A stretch of 64,000 nt of DNA, from contig JAPDRN010000056.1 of assembly GCA_030247855.1 (NCBI GenBank), positions 124,001 to 188,000 on the forward strand. Direction: 5' to 3'. Shown piece by piece: positions 1 through 7,601 of this stretch. Both the position numbers and the translations under genes were made by a program. The notes below the pieces were generated by a model. That model was not told where the DNA came from. It did not search any database and saw only the letters and a program-made list of their open reading frames with translations. Source of the DNA: Knufia peltigerae (lineage: Eukaryota; Ascomycota; Eurotiomycetes; Chaetothyriales; Trichomeriaceae). Every line of letters begins with the position of its first letter. Position 1 is the stretch's first letter.

Positions 1-1
1 T

Positions 2-448
2 GTCAGCCTGCCATTGCCGCTGCAGCAGGGTGCGGCCAGCGACGGAGGTGCCGACAGTGACGCCGCTGCCGCTGCGTTCAACATGCCACCGCTGCGGGTG
101 TTGCTGGTGGAGGACGATGCGACCGTGGCCGATGTGATGTGTGGGCTGCTGACCACCCGTGGCCATGAGGTAGTCCATGCGGCCCATGCGCTGGCCGCGC
201 TGCGTGAGATCAGCGCGGGGGATTTCGATGTCGGCCTGCTCGATCTGGATCTGCCGGGCCTGAGCGGTTTCGAACTGGCCCAGCATCTGCGCAACCAGGG
301 TTACGCGCTGCCGCTGCTGGCGGTGACCGCGCGCACCGATCCTGATCTGCAGCAGCAGGTGGAAGCGGCCGGTATCGGTGGCTTCCTGCGCAAACCGGTG
401 ACCGGTGAGCTGCTGGTGGAAGCGATCGCCCGGGTCTTGGGGCGGTAG
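2..448 (+). CDS. Hybrid sensor histidine kinase, C-terminal part with receiver domain (partial)
   Basis: This is the 3' end of a gene that begins before the window. The frame is open from base 2, and the first residues (SLPLPLQQG) look like the end of a histidine-kinase ATPase domain. After a short Ala/Asp-rich linker comes a complete receiver domain: the acidic pair in LLVEDD, the phospho-acceptor Asp in LLDLDLPG, a conserved Thr in LLAVTART and the Lys in FLRKPV. Such a receiver normally takes part in an internal phosphorelay. The input domain and signal lie outside the window. An internal ATG at base 14 would give a stand-alone receiver of 144 residues, but the upstream kinase-like residues make a fusion more likely. 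Confidence 0.75.
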   Translation, partial: VSLPLPLQQGAASDGGADSDAAAAAFNMPPLRVLLVEDDATVADVMCGLLTTRGHEVVHAAHALAALREISAGDFDVGLLDLDLPGLSGFELAQHLRNQGYALPLLAVTARTDPDLQQQVEAAGIGGFLRKPVTGELLVEAIARVLGR

Positions 449-556
449 GGGGGGGCGGCAGGGCTGCGCCCTGCACCTGCCGAGGCAACGGCAACGGCCG
501 AAGCAACAGCAACAGCAACGGCCGAATCAACAGCAACAGCTGGCTATCCGTGGGAT

Positions 557-658
557 GGCGGGGTGGGTCCGGTTGCGGGGGACGCCGTAAATACGTCCCT
601 GTAGGCTCGGTCGCGCCATCCATGGCGCTCACGCCCCCGCAACCGGACCCACCCCGCC
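557..658. repeat. Long inverted-repeat element (type E), island 1 left copy
   Basis: The arms 557-581 and 634-658 are perfect 25-bp complements around a 52-nt centre. The centre holds a second hairpin, GCGCCATCCATGGCGC, near 613-628. A near-identical copy lies at 61385-61486, with one change in the arms. An inverted relative lies at 859-959. This is read directly from the sequence; its function is unknown. Confidence 0.85.
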
Positions 659-742
659 TTCGACAGATTTCCGCGATCTGTCGGAACGACGTTCTGTGTT
701 GCTGTTGGTGGGTGTCGACTTTGGTCGACACCGGAATGGCAT

Positions 743-783
743 GGGGTCAGATCCGTTTTCCGCAGGAAAACGGATCTGACCCC
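743..783. repeat. GGGGTCAGATCC hairpin (type C), island 1
   Basis: The arms are 19 bp and perfectly complementary around a GCA loop (GGGGTCAGATCCGTTTTCC and its complement). Related hairpins lie at 31089-31127, 52988-53028 and 61561-61600. No T-run follows, so it does not look like an ordinary intrinsic terminator. Confidence 0.9.
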
Positions 784-858
784 AGAATTATTTCGATATC
801 TGACAGAGATTCATCCACGCATGGCGTGAATCCATCAGCCACCGGAAATCTGTCGAAG

Positions 859-959
859 GTGGGGTGGTGTCGGATTGCGGGGTGTCAGCCGCATGGATGC
901 GGCTGCCAAGCCTACAGGGACGTACTTGCGGCGTCCCCGCACTCCGACACCGCCCCGCC
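859..959. repeat. Inverted, diverged copy of the type E element
   Basis: Read on the minus strand, this segment aligns along its whole length with 557-658: the same GC-rich arms, the same ACGTCCCTGTAGGCT core and an inner hairpin at the same place. The inner stem has different bases (AGCCGCAT...ATGCGGCT) that still pair. The two copies therefore face each other across about 200 bp. Confidence 0.8.
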
Positions 960-1042
960 ATCCCACGGAATGCCAGCTTTTGCTTCGGCTGTTGCCGTTG
1001 CTCTGGCCTCTGCAGGTGCAGGGCGCAGCCCTGCCGAACCCA

Positions 1043-2452
1043 CTACTCCGCTACGTGCTCGACCTCGCGCGGTTCGGGCCTGGTATCGGGCAGCTGCCAG
1101 AAGATCAGCGTCGAGGTCAGGGTGATCGCGCCCACGCACAGGAAGGTAGCGTGCAGCGCAGCCGTCGCGCCGTGGCCTTCCAGCTGCGTGCCGAACGCGG
1201 CCAGCAGGCTGCCTGCAGCCGCGGCACCGAAGCCGGCGGCGAGCATCATCACCATCGACAGCAGGCTGTTGCCGGAACTGGCGAACTCGCGATCGAGGTC
1301 GCGCAGGGTGACGGTGTTCATCACGGTGAACTGCAGCGAATTGACCGCGCCGAAGAAGGCCAGCTGCAGCAGGCGCACGCTCAGGTGCTGGCCCGGTGTC
1401 ATCAGGATGAAGCTGGCCATCGCCAGGCCGACCAGCACGGTGTTGGTCATCAGCACGCGGCGATAGCCGTAGCGTTCGACCAGTTTCACCGCCAGCTTCT
1501 TCGACACCATGCCCGCGGCAGCCACCGGCACCATCATCAGGCCGGCATTCATCGGCCCGAGGCCAAGGCCGACCTGCAGCAGCAGCGGAATCAGCATGGG
1601 CATGGCACTGCTGCCGATGCGCGAGAACAGATTGCCGAGAATGCCGATGCGATAGCTGGGCACGCGGAACAGCGCCAGCGAAAACAGCGGTGCCGTTGAA
1701 TTTGCCGCGTGCAGCCAATAACCGACCAAGGCAGCCAGGCCGGCCACGGCCATCAGCATCACCAGCGCGTGCGGTGTGCCGAGTCCGGAAATGCCATCCA
1801 GCGCCAGCGACAGCACCACCATCGCGAAGGCCAGCATGGCGTAGCCGCGCAGGTCGAAACGAGTGCGATGGCTGGCGTAGTGGTCGGGCATGATCTTCAT
1901 CGCCGCGATGAAGCCGATGACACCGATCGGCAGGTTGATCAGGAACACCCAGTGCCACGATGCGATCTCGACCAGCCAACCGCCCAGGGTGGGGCCGATC
2001 AGCGGACCGACCAATGCGGGGATGGCGATGAAGCTCATCGCACGCAGGAAGTCCTCGCGTGGCACCGAGCGCATCACCGCCAGGCGCCCGACCGGCAGCA
2101 GCATCGCGCCACCGATGCCCTGCAGTACGCGCGCGGCCACCAGCTGATGCAGCTGCTGTGCCATCGCGCAGGCCAGCGAGCCGAGGGTGAACAGGATGAT
2201 CGCCACCAGGAAGGTGCGACGGGTGCCGTAGCGGTCGGCGATCCAGCCGGAGGCGGGAATGAAGGTGGCCACCGCCAGCGCGTAGCTGAAGACCACCGAC
2301 TGCATCTGCAGGGGGCTCTCGCCGAGGCTGGCCGCCATCGCCGGCAAGGCCGTGTTGACGATGGTCGAGTCCAGCATCTGCATGAAGATCGCCAGCGAAA
2401 CCAGCCACAGCAGGGGGCGCTGGCGGGTGTAGGTCGATGGCGCTGTGGACAT
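1043..2452 (-). CDS. mdtD: MFS multidrug exporter, DHA2 family, MdtD-like
   Basis: An inner-membrane proton-driven drug/metabolite exporter. The protein is about 469 residues with roughly 14 hydrophobic segments. It has the DHA2 N-terminal signature LDSTIVNTALP in helix 1, the loop motif GWIADRYGTRR and the motif C-like GPLIGPTLGGW. Length and order match Escherichia coli MdtD (about 470 residues). I chose the ATG at 2452, because it places the first helix as in MdtD; an in-frame ATG at 2485 adds 11 residues. Neither has a clear Shine-Dalgarno site. An 8-G tract (2474-2481) lies between the two candidates. hemE follows upstream on the same strand. The substrate cannot be read from sequence, and the gene symbol rests on family resemblance only. 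Confidence 0.8.
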   Translation of the reverse strand: MSTAPSTYTRQRPLLWLVSLAIFMQMLDSTIVNTALPAMAASLGESPLQMQSVVFSYALAVATFIPASGWIADRYGTRRTFLVAIILFTLGSLACAMAQQLHQLVAARVLQGIGGAMLLPVGRLAVMRSVPREDFLRAMSFIAIPALVGPLIGPTLGGWLVEIASWHWVFLINLPIGVIGFIAAMKIMPDHYASHRTRFDLRGYAMLAFAMVVLSLALDGISGLGTPHALVMLMAVAGLAALVGYWLHAANSTAPLFSLALFRVPSYRIGILGNLFSRIGSSAMPMLIPLLLQVGLGLGPMNAGLMMVPVAAAGMVSKKLAVKLVERYGYRRVLMTNTVLVGLAMASFILMTPGQHLSVRLLQLAFFGAVNSLQFTVMNTVTLRDLDREFASSGNSLLSMVMMLAAGFGAAAAGSLLAAFGTQLEGHGATAALHATFLCVGAITLTSTLIFWQLPDTRPEPREVEHVAE

Positions 2453-2544
2453 GGGACGTGGCCGGTGCAACGTGGGGGGGGCCATGATCGCGCACTGCGG
2501 GTCACGACGCGATCAACATCGCGCCGTGACTGCATGCGGGATGC

Positions 2545-3618
2545 TCAGCGTTGGCTGTGTGCGTGCACCGCGTCGACCAGCACCTGTACATGGGCCGGGT
2601 CCATGTCCGGCGACATGCCGTGGCCGAGGTTGAACACATGGCCCTCGCGCGAACCGCCATTGCCGGCGGCATAGGTATCGAGCACGCGTGCGGCCGCGGC
2701 GGCGATCGCATCGGGCGAGGCATACAACGTGGTCGGATCCAGGTTGCCCTGCAGGGCTACGCGGCCACCGGTGCGGCGCAGCGCTTCATCCAGGTCCAGC
2801 GTCCAGTCCAGGCCGAGCGCATCGGCGCCGGTCTGCGACAGCGCTTCCAGGTGCAGGCCGGTGCCCTTGCCGAACAGGATCAGCGGCGTGCGCTCGCTGC
2901 CTTCGCCGCGCTCCAGGCCTTCGGCGATGCGCTGCAGATAGCGCAGCGAGAACTCACGGTACATCGCCGGCGACAGCACGCCGCCCCAGGTGTCGAACAC
3001 CTGCAGGGCCTGCGCACCGGCGGCGCGCTGCGCGCCAAGGTAGGCGATCACCGCGTCGGTGGTTACTTCCAGCAGGCGGTGCAGGGCCTGCGGATGATTC
3101 AGCGCCATCGCCTTGATGCGCGCGAAATCCTTGCTGCCGCCGCCTTCGACCATGTAACAGGCGAGTGTCCATGGGCTGCCGGAAAAACCGATCAGCGGCA
3201 CCTGGCCGTCCAGCTCGCGGCGGATCAGGCGCACCGCGTCCATCACGTAGCCCAGGTCCTGTTCCATGTCCGGCACCGCCAACCTGGCGATGGCCGCTTC
3301 ATCGCGCACCGGGTGGCGGAACTTGGGGCCTTCGCCTTCGACGAAGTACAGCTCCAGGCCCATTGCATCGGGAATGGTGAGGATGTCCGAGAACAGGATG
3401 GCCGCGTCCAGCGGGAAGCGGCGCAGCGGCTGCAGGGTGACTTCGCAGGCGATCTCCGGGTTCTTGGCCATGGCCAGGAAGCTGCCGGCCTTGGCCCGGG
3501 TGGCGCGATATTCCGGCAGGTAGCGGCCGGCTTGGCGCATCAGCCAGACGGGGGTGCAGTCCACCGGTTCGCGGCGCAGGGCGCGCAGCAGGCGATCGTT
3601 GCGGAGAGGGCTGGTCAC
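2545..3618 (-). CDS. hemE: Uroporphyrinogen decarboxylase
   Basis: Cytosolic enzyme that removes four acetate carboxyls from uroporphyrinogen III to give coproporphyrinogen III in haem synthesis. The N-terminal signature PVWLMRQAGRYLPEYR is present with its substrate-binding Arg residues. The catalytic Asp region reads AILFSDILTIPDAMG, and GFSGSPWTLACYMVEG and NLGHGMSPDMD follow. Length is about 357 residues, as usual. The start is uncertain: a GTG at 3618 has AAGGA 9 nt upstream, while the ATG at 3627 directly abuts that AAGGA, so I prefer the GTG. The WGR-domain gene lies just upstream on the same strand and may be co-transcribed. Confidence 0.95.
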   Translation of the reverse strand: MTSPLRNDRLLRALRREPVDCTPVWLMRQAGRYLPEYRATRAKAGSFLAMAKNPEIACEVTLQPLRRFPLDAAILFSDILTIPDAMGLELYFVEGEGPKFRHPVRDEAAIARLAVPDMEQDLGYVMDAVRLIRRELDGQVPLIGFSGSPWTLACYMVEGGGSKDFARIKAMALNHPQALHRLLEVTTDAVIAYLGAQRAAGAQALQVFDTWGGVLSPAMYREFSLRYLQRIAEGLERGEGSERTPLILFGKGTGLHLEALSQTGADALGLDWTLDLDEALRRTGGRVALQGNLDPTTLYASPDAIAAAAARVLDTYAAGNGGSREGHVFNLGHGMSPDMDPAHVQVLVDAVHAHSQR

Positions 3619-3655
3619 AGTGGGCATTCCTTGGGCAAAAAGGGCAGCGGCGCAG

Positions 3656-3895
3656 TCAGTCGCCGTGCGAAAGAATCTGGAAGCCCCGATGTAGTTCGGC
3701 ATCGCGGGCCTTCTCGTAGGCGTGGCGGGCTTCGTCGGCCTTGAGGTACAGCTCGCGCCGCAGCTGCGAGCGGGCGCCGACGCGGCCGGATTCGCGCAGC
3801 AGCTCCCAGCCGCCGAACAGGTCCGGGACCAGGGTCAGGCGCAGGAAGCGCGGTGCCTGGACACCGTCGGCGGGTTGTTGCAGATGAACGTGCAT
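3656..3895 (-). CDS. WGR-domain small protein
   Basis: A 79-residue protein that is almost entirely one WGR-like domain: a basic/aromatic beta-rich core with FGGWELLRESGRVGARSQ (the W-G-R-type signature with variation) and an Ala/Lys-rich helix, ARHAYEKARDAEL. WGR domains are thought to bind nucleic acid; this short form has no catalytic partner domain. It ends about 37 bases before the hemE start on the same strand. A TACAAT box (3903-3908, minus strand) sits only 7 bases before the ATG, which would suggest a leaderless or very short-leader transcript, although I see no good -35. The function is not known. Confidence 0.7.
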   Translation of the reverse strand: MHVHLQQPADGVQAPRFLRLTLVPDLFGGWELLRESGRVGARSQLRRELYLKADEARHAYEKARDAELHRGFQILSHGD

Positions 3896-3945
3896 GGCGT
3901 CGATTGTAGCGGGGGTGGTGTGACCCCTGCCGCAACGCTGATCCG

Positions 3946-4011
3946 GTAGTGCCGGCCGCTGGCCGGCAACCTCATGAAACCTCCCCGGTAGCGCCGGGCC
4001 ATGCCCGGCGA
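3946..4011 (+). repeat. Pair of SMAG-type (REP) palindromes
   Basis: Two units start with GTAG and fold into GC hairpins: 3946-3968 (GCCGGCCGCTGGCCGGC core) and 3988-4011 (GCCGGGCCATGCCCGGC core). They lie head to tail between aroB and the WGR gene. The GTAG head followed by a palindrome is the hallmark of the SMAG repeats of S. maltophilia. Confidence 0.85.
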
Positions 4012-4023
4012 ATGCGGAAGCGG

Positions 4024-5136
4024 TCAGCCTTCGCCCAGTACCTTCAGTACCGCCGCTTCATCCACATCCGGCACCACTTCGGCACGACCCATGCCGCGCC
4101 ACAGCACCAGGCGCAGGCGGCCGGCCACGTTCTTCTTGTCCAGGCGCATGCGGCCGAGCAGGGCCTGCGGGTCCAGTCCGGCGGGGATGGCCACCGGCAG
4201 ACCCAACTGCTCCAACAGGGCCTGCAGGCGTACACGGTCGGCGTCGTCGGCCAGGCCCAGGTGGGTAGAGAGGCGGGCGGCCAGCACCATGCCCACCGCC
4301 ACGGCTTCACCGTGGTTGAGCGCATCGCGCCCCGGTGCGGAGTAGCCCTGTTCGGTTTCGATGGCGTGGCCGAAGGTGTGCCCCAGGTTGAGCAGGGCGC
4401 GTTCGCCCTTTTCGAAGGGATCGCGCTCGACGATCGCGGCCTTGTGCCGGCAGCTGCGGGCGATGGCCTCGGCGATCGCGGCATCTTCGCCGGCCACCAG
4501 TGCGTCGGCATGCTGCTGCAGCCATTCGAAGAACACCGCATCACCCAGCGCACCGTACTTCACTACTTCGGCCAGGCCGGCGCGCAGTTCACGCGGCGGC
4601 AGGGTGGCCAGCACGCGGGTATCGGCGATCACCGCACGCGGCGGATGGAACGCGCCGACCAGATTCTTGCCGGCCGGGATATCCACGGCCGTTTTTCCGC
4701 CCACCGAGGAGTCGACCATCGCCAGCAGCGTGGTCGGCAGCTGCACGCAGTCGACGCCGCGCATCCAGCAGGCTGCGGCAAAGCCGGCAAGGTCGCCGAC
4801 CACACCGCCGCCGAGGGCGAACACGCAGGCATCGCGGGTCGCACCGAGCGCAGCCAGTGCCTCGATGACCGAGCCGAACTCGGCCAGGGTCTTGGAGGCT
4901 TCGCCAGCAGCCAGCACATGCTCACCCACGATCAGCTCCGGGCGTGCGTCCAGCAGGGTCTGCCTGACGGCATCCAGATAGCGCGGTGCAACCTCACTGT
5001 CGCTGACCAGCAGCACATGACGACCACGCACATGGCTGGCCAATGCGGAACCTTCGGTCTGGGCGCCGGCGCCAATGGTGATGGAATAGGGGCGGTCGCC
5101 GCCAACGGCGACCTGCAGCAGGGCAGGGGAAGTCAT
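4024..5136 (-). CDS. aroB: 3-dehydroquinate synthase
   Basis: Second step of the shikimate pathway: converts DAHP to 3-dehydroquinate using NAD and a divalent metal. The 370-residue protein has the NAD-binding loop LGGGVVGDLAGFAA, the DSSVGGKTAVD loop, and the metal-ligand segments GLAEVVKYG, NLGHTFGHAIE and NHGEAVAVGM. Its ATG overlaps the stop of aroK by 4 nt (ATGA), so the two are very likely translationally coupled as aroK-aroB, the common bacterial order. The downstream space to the SMAG pair has no gene. Confidence 0.97.
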   Translation of the reverse strand: MTSPALLQVAVGGDRPYSITIGAGAQTEGSALASHVRGRHVLLVSDSEVAPRYLDAVRQTLLDARPELIVGEHVLAAGEASKTLAEFGSVIEALAALGATRDACVFALGGGVVGDLAGFAAACWMRGVDCVQLPTTLLAMVDSSVGGKTAVDIPAGKNLVGAFHPPRAVIADTRVLATLPPRELRAGLAEVVKYGALGDAVFFEWLQQHADALVAGEDAAIAEAIARSCRHKAAIVERDPFEKGERALLNLGHTFGHAIETEQGYSAPGRDALNHGEAVAVGMVLAARLSTHLGLADDADRVRLQALLEQLGLPVAIPAGLDPQALLGRMRLDKKNVAGRLRLVLWRGMGRAEVVPDVDEAAVLKVLGEG

Positions 5137-5675
5137 GCAGTGGGGTCCTGTCGCTGCCAGTGCGTGGCCAGCTTGAGCACAAGCTGGGCGGTCGCATCGG
5201 CAGCGGTAAACGGGTCGGTATCAAGGGTGACATCGGCCAGCTCGCGATACAGCGGGTCGCGATGCGCCGCCAGATCATGCAGCACCTGTTCGCGGTCCGG
5301 CCGCTGCAGCAGGGGGCGCGCCTTGTCGCGTGACAGGCGCTCCAGCTGGGCTGCGACGCTGACCCGCAGGTAGACGACAAAGCCTCGCCGGGCAATAAGG
5401 GCACGATTGTCCGGATCGAGTACGGCACCACCGCCGGTGGACACCAGCTGGCCACGGCCGGCCAGCACCTGTGCCAGTGCCTGGCGCTCATGGGCGCGGA
5501 AGCCAGCCTCGCCGGAATGTTCAAAGATCGTGGGGATGCTGGCCCCGGTCGCATCGACGATGGCCTGGTCGACGTCGACGAAGTCCAGCGTGAAGCGCTC
5601 GGCGAGGCGACGGCCGATGCAGGTTTTACCGGCACCCATGGGGCCGATCAGGATCAGGTTCGGAGCGGGATTCAT
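5133..5675 (-). CDS. aroK: Shikimate kinase
   Basis: Phosphorylates shikimate with ATP to shikimate 3-phosphate. The 180-residue P-loop kinase starts with NLILIGPMGAGKT (Walker A), then FVDVDQAI, the FRAHERQAL segment (substrate-binding Arg), the GGG of VSTGGGAVLD, and a lid region with RPLLQRPD. I chose the ATG at 5675, which gives the usual length. An in-frame GTG at 5693 would add six residues, and its purine-rich GGAGGT overlaps the GTG itself. Co-transcribed with aroB, with a 4-nt overlap. Confidence 0.95.
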   Translation of the reverse strand: MNPAPNLILIGPMGAGKTCIGRRLAERFTLDFVDVDQAIVDATGASIPTIFEHSGEAGFRAHERQALAQVLAGRGQLVSTGGGAVLDPDNRALIARRGFVVYLRVSVAAQLERLSRDKARPLLQRPDREQVLHDLAAHRDPLYRELADVTLDTDPFTAADATAQLVLKLATHWQRQDPTA

Positions 5676-5773
5676 GCCCTCTGATGCTAACACCTCCGTG
5701 CCTTGGCCTTTACGTTCTTCACGTCAGGCTGGGGGTTCCTGCGGGGTTTCCCGCGCCTGACGGAGTACCTGCC

Positions 5774-5977
5774 ATGTCGGTTGCCAAGGTCATCGAAATC
5801 AATGCGTCCTCGCCCAAGAGCGTGGAGGACGCGGTGCGCAGCGGATTGAAGAAGGTGTCCGGGACGGTCAAGGGCATTCAGGGCGCTTGGATCAACGAGA
5901 CCAAGGTGGTCACCGACGGCAACGGTGAGATCACCGAATGGCGGGTGAACCTGCGGATCACCTTCCTGGTCGAATGA
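5774..5977 (+). CDS. Dodecin family flavin-binding protein
   Basis: A 67-residue protein of dodecin size and pattern: VAKVIEINASSPKSVEDAV, GIQGAWINETK (the Trp that stacks on flavin in this family) and WRVNLRITFLVE at the end. Dodecins form hollow dodecamers that store or buffer FMN/riboflavin. The ATG at 5774 has GGAG 8 nt upstream; open sequence further upstream has no support. It ends 7 bases from the convergent stop of the kinase-like gene. Confidence 0.9.
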   Translation: MSVAKVIEINASSPKSVEDAVRSGLKKVSGTVKGIQGAWINETKVVTDGNGEITEWRVNLRITFLVE

Positions 5978-5983
5978 GCCTGC

Positions 5984-6811
5984 TCAGCGCAGCGCCTGCA
6001 CCTGGCGCTGCGCATCCAGCACTACCATCCGGTCGGCAATGGCCGGCAGCGCACGCAATGCCTGCCGGCTGACCCGCTCGTAGTACTGCACGAAGCGCTC
6101 CAGCTGCGGCCGGCTCATGCCGTGCCGGCCCGGCTGGGCCGCCTGCAGGTTCTGCTCCTGCTGCCAGCGCCAACGCGGTACCACCGAGAAATCCGGGGGC
6201 TGCAGGAACCACAGACGGTCGCAGCGCTGCCACAGCGCCGGATAGTCGCGGGCCAGCGCCTGGTTGCACCAGCGCCGCCAGCAGCCATCGGCATCGGCCT
6301 CGCGCTCCAGAGCGTTCAGAGGAGTATCCAGTTCGGAGGCGTCCTGCGCCGGAGTGCCGAGGAACCAGCCCTCGAACACCAGCAGGTCCAGCGGTTTTTC
6401 GAGTTGCGGCCACTGCGCTTCGGGCAGGCGCTCGTCGGCCAGTTTGTCGAAGCGGGGCAGGGCCAGGGGCTGTCGTGCGGCCACTGCATCCAGCACCGCA
6501 TGCGCCAGCGACAGGTCATGGGTGCCCGGCGGGCCACGGGTGATCAACAAGGGATGCACCTGACGTGCCAGGCGCTGGCGCTGCGCGCGGGTCAGGTAGA
6601 CATCGTCGATGGAGAGCGTTGCGGCGTTCAGGCCACGGGCCTGGGCACGGGCGACCACCTGCGCGGCCAGCGTCGATTTGCCGCTCCCCTGCAGGCCGCT
6701 GATCGCCAATACTGGAACGGCTGTTCTACTGCCCAGCGCGTCATCCAGCGCCTGCTCGACCACTGTTTCGGGGAATCCTTTCACCTGGGGCATGTACGCA
6801 GCAGCGACCAT
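5984..6811 (-). CDS. P-loop kinase, D-glycerate 3-kinase-like
   Basis: A 275-residue cytosolic kinase with Walker A GLQGSGKSTLAAQ near the N-terminus, a switch-like Asp pair in LSIDDVYLTRAQR, PPGTHDLSLAHAVL, and DLLVFEGWFLG (Walker B-like). This set matches the plant-type D-glycerate kinase/Tda10 family of uridine-kinase-like P-loop enzymes. Substrate is not proved by sequence. I chose the ATG at 6811, which leaves 40 bases to the divergent pdxH and removes a low-complexity N-terminal extension; an ATG at 6793 is a second possibility. Confidence 0.75.
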   Translation of the reverse strand: MVAAAYMPQVKGFPETVVEQALDDALGSRTAVPVLAISGLQGSGKSTLAAQVVARAQARGLNAATLSIDDVYLTRAQRQRLARQVHPLLITRGPPGTHDLSLAHAVLDAVAARQPLALPRFDKLADERLPEAQWPQLEKPLDLLVFEGWFLGTPAQDASELDTPLNALEREADADGCWRRWCNQALARDYPALWQRCDRLWFLQPPDFSVVPRWRWQQEQNLQAAQPGRHGMSRPQLERFVQYYERVSRQALRALPAIADRMVVLDAQRQVQALR

Positions 6812-6851
6812 GCCGCCACAATAGCCCAAACCGTGTGAGAAGAATGCTGTC

Positions 6852-7451
6852 ATGAGTGACCTGTACGCCGAAGCCCTCTCGACCTTTGCCGCCCTGTTCG
6901 AAGAAGCGAAACAGAGCCGAGAAGTCGAGCCCAATGCGATGACCGTGGCCACTGCCGATACGCAGGGCCGGCCGTCGGCGCGCACCGTGCTGCTGAAGGC
7001 GTTCGACGAGCGCGGCTTTGTGTTCTACACCCACCTGGACAGCCACAAGGGCAACGAGTTGCAGGCCAATCCGCAGGCGGCGCTGCTGTTCCTGTGGCGC
7101 AGCCTGCGCGAGGCCGGCATCCAGGTGCGCATCGAGGGGCGCGTGGAGCAGGTGGCCGACGCCGAGGCAGATGCCTATTTCGCCAGCCGTCCGCGCATGA
7201 GCCAGATCGGCGCATGGGCGTCGCTGCAGTCGAAGACGTTGAGCACGCGCGAGGAGTTCGACGCACGCGTGGCGGAGGTCGAGGCACGTTTCGACGGCAA
7301 GGACGTGCCGCGTCCGGACGGCTGGAGTGGTCTGCGGGTGGTGCCTGACCGTATCGAATTCTGGTACGGCGCGCAGTTCCGCCTGCACGAGCGCTGGTGC
7401 TATGAGGCCGGTGCCGAAGGGCGCTGGAGCAAGCGTCTGCTGTACCCGTAA
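6852..7451 (+). CDS. pdxH: Pyridoxine/pyridoxamine 5'-phosphate oxidase
   Basis: FMN enzyme that oxidises pyridoxine 5'-phosphate and pyridoxamine 5'-phosphate to pyridoxal 5'-phosphate. The 199-residue protein has the family blocks NAMTVATADTQGRPSARTVLLK, FVFYTHLDSHKGNEL, SRPRMSQIGAWAS and the C-terminal PDRIEFWYGAQFRLHER followed by WSKRLLYP. Length is typical. It is divergent from the kinase-like gene, with about 40 bases between the two starts. PLP is the cofactor of the P protein encoded at 44558-47425, but the two genes are not linked in an operon. Confidence 0.97.
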   Translation: MSDLYAEALSTFAALFEEAKQSREVEPNAMTVATADTQGRPSARTVLLKAFDERGFVFYTHLDSHKGNELQANPQAALLFLWRSLREAGIQVRIEGRVEQVADAEADAYFASRPRMSQIGAWASLQSKTLSTREEFDARVAEVEARFDGKDVPRPDGWSGLRVVPDRIEFWYGAQFRLHERWCYEAGAEGRWSKRLLYP

Positions 7452-7499
7452 GGCGCCGTGATGAGGCGCGTGTGGCACTTGTAGTGCCCCGTGATGCCA

Positions 7500-7563
7500 G
7501 TAGATCCACGCCATGCGTGGATGAGATGCTTGACAGAAGAGCGGTGCGAACCAAGGTTCGCAC
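7500..7563. repeat. SMAG-type palindromes between pdxH and prpR
   Basis: 7500-7522 is GTAGATCCACGCCATGCGTGGAT: a GTAG head and a perfect ATCCACGC/GCGTGGAT stem. 7544-7563 is a separate palindrome, GTGCGAACC-AA-GGTTCGCAC. Both lie in the 150 bp between two convergent genes. Confidence 0.8.
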
Positions 7564-7601
7564 CCATAGGCATCGGTTCGCACCCACCAGGCAATAGGTG
7601 G

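Larger units (their letters stand above)
485..1030. repeat. Composite palindromic island 1
   Basis: This non-coding stretch fills the space between the hybrid kinase and the mdtD-like gene. In order it holds a CAACAG/CAACGG simple repeat (485-540), a long hairpin with perfect 25-bp arms (557-581 and 634-658), a CAGAT...ATCTG palindrome (about 663-679), a GGTGTCGAC/GTCGACACC hairpin (712-735), a 19-bp-arm hairpin (743-783), a CCACGC/GCGTGG palindrome (about 809-833), an inverted relative of the first long hairpin (859-959), and a GTTGC-rich tail. The same order recurs at 61347-61780. I see no convincing gene in it; open frames here follow the symmetry of the repeats. Confidence 0.85.

Noticed and set aside
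743..783. Type C hairpin as an intrinsic terminator
   Set aside because: No T-run follows on either strand, and copies lie inside composite islands with other palindromes.
450..1125. Open frames in palindromic island 1
   Set aside because: They follow the symmetry of the repeats (the same peptides on both strands) and end in the mdtD-like gene; no family resemblance.
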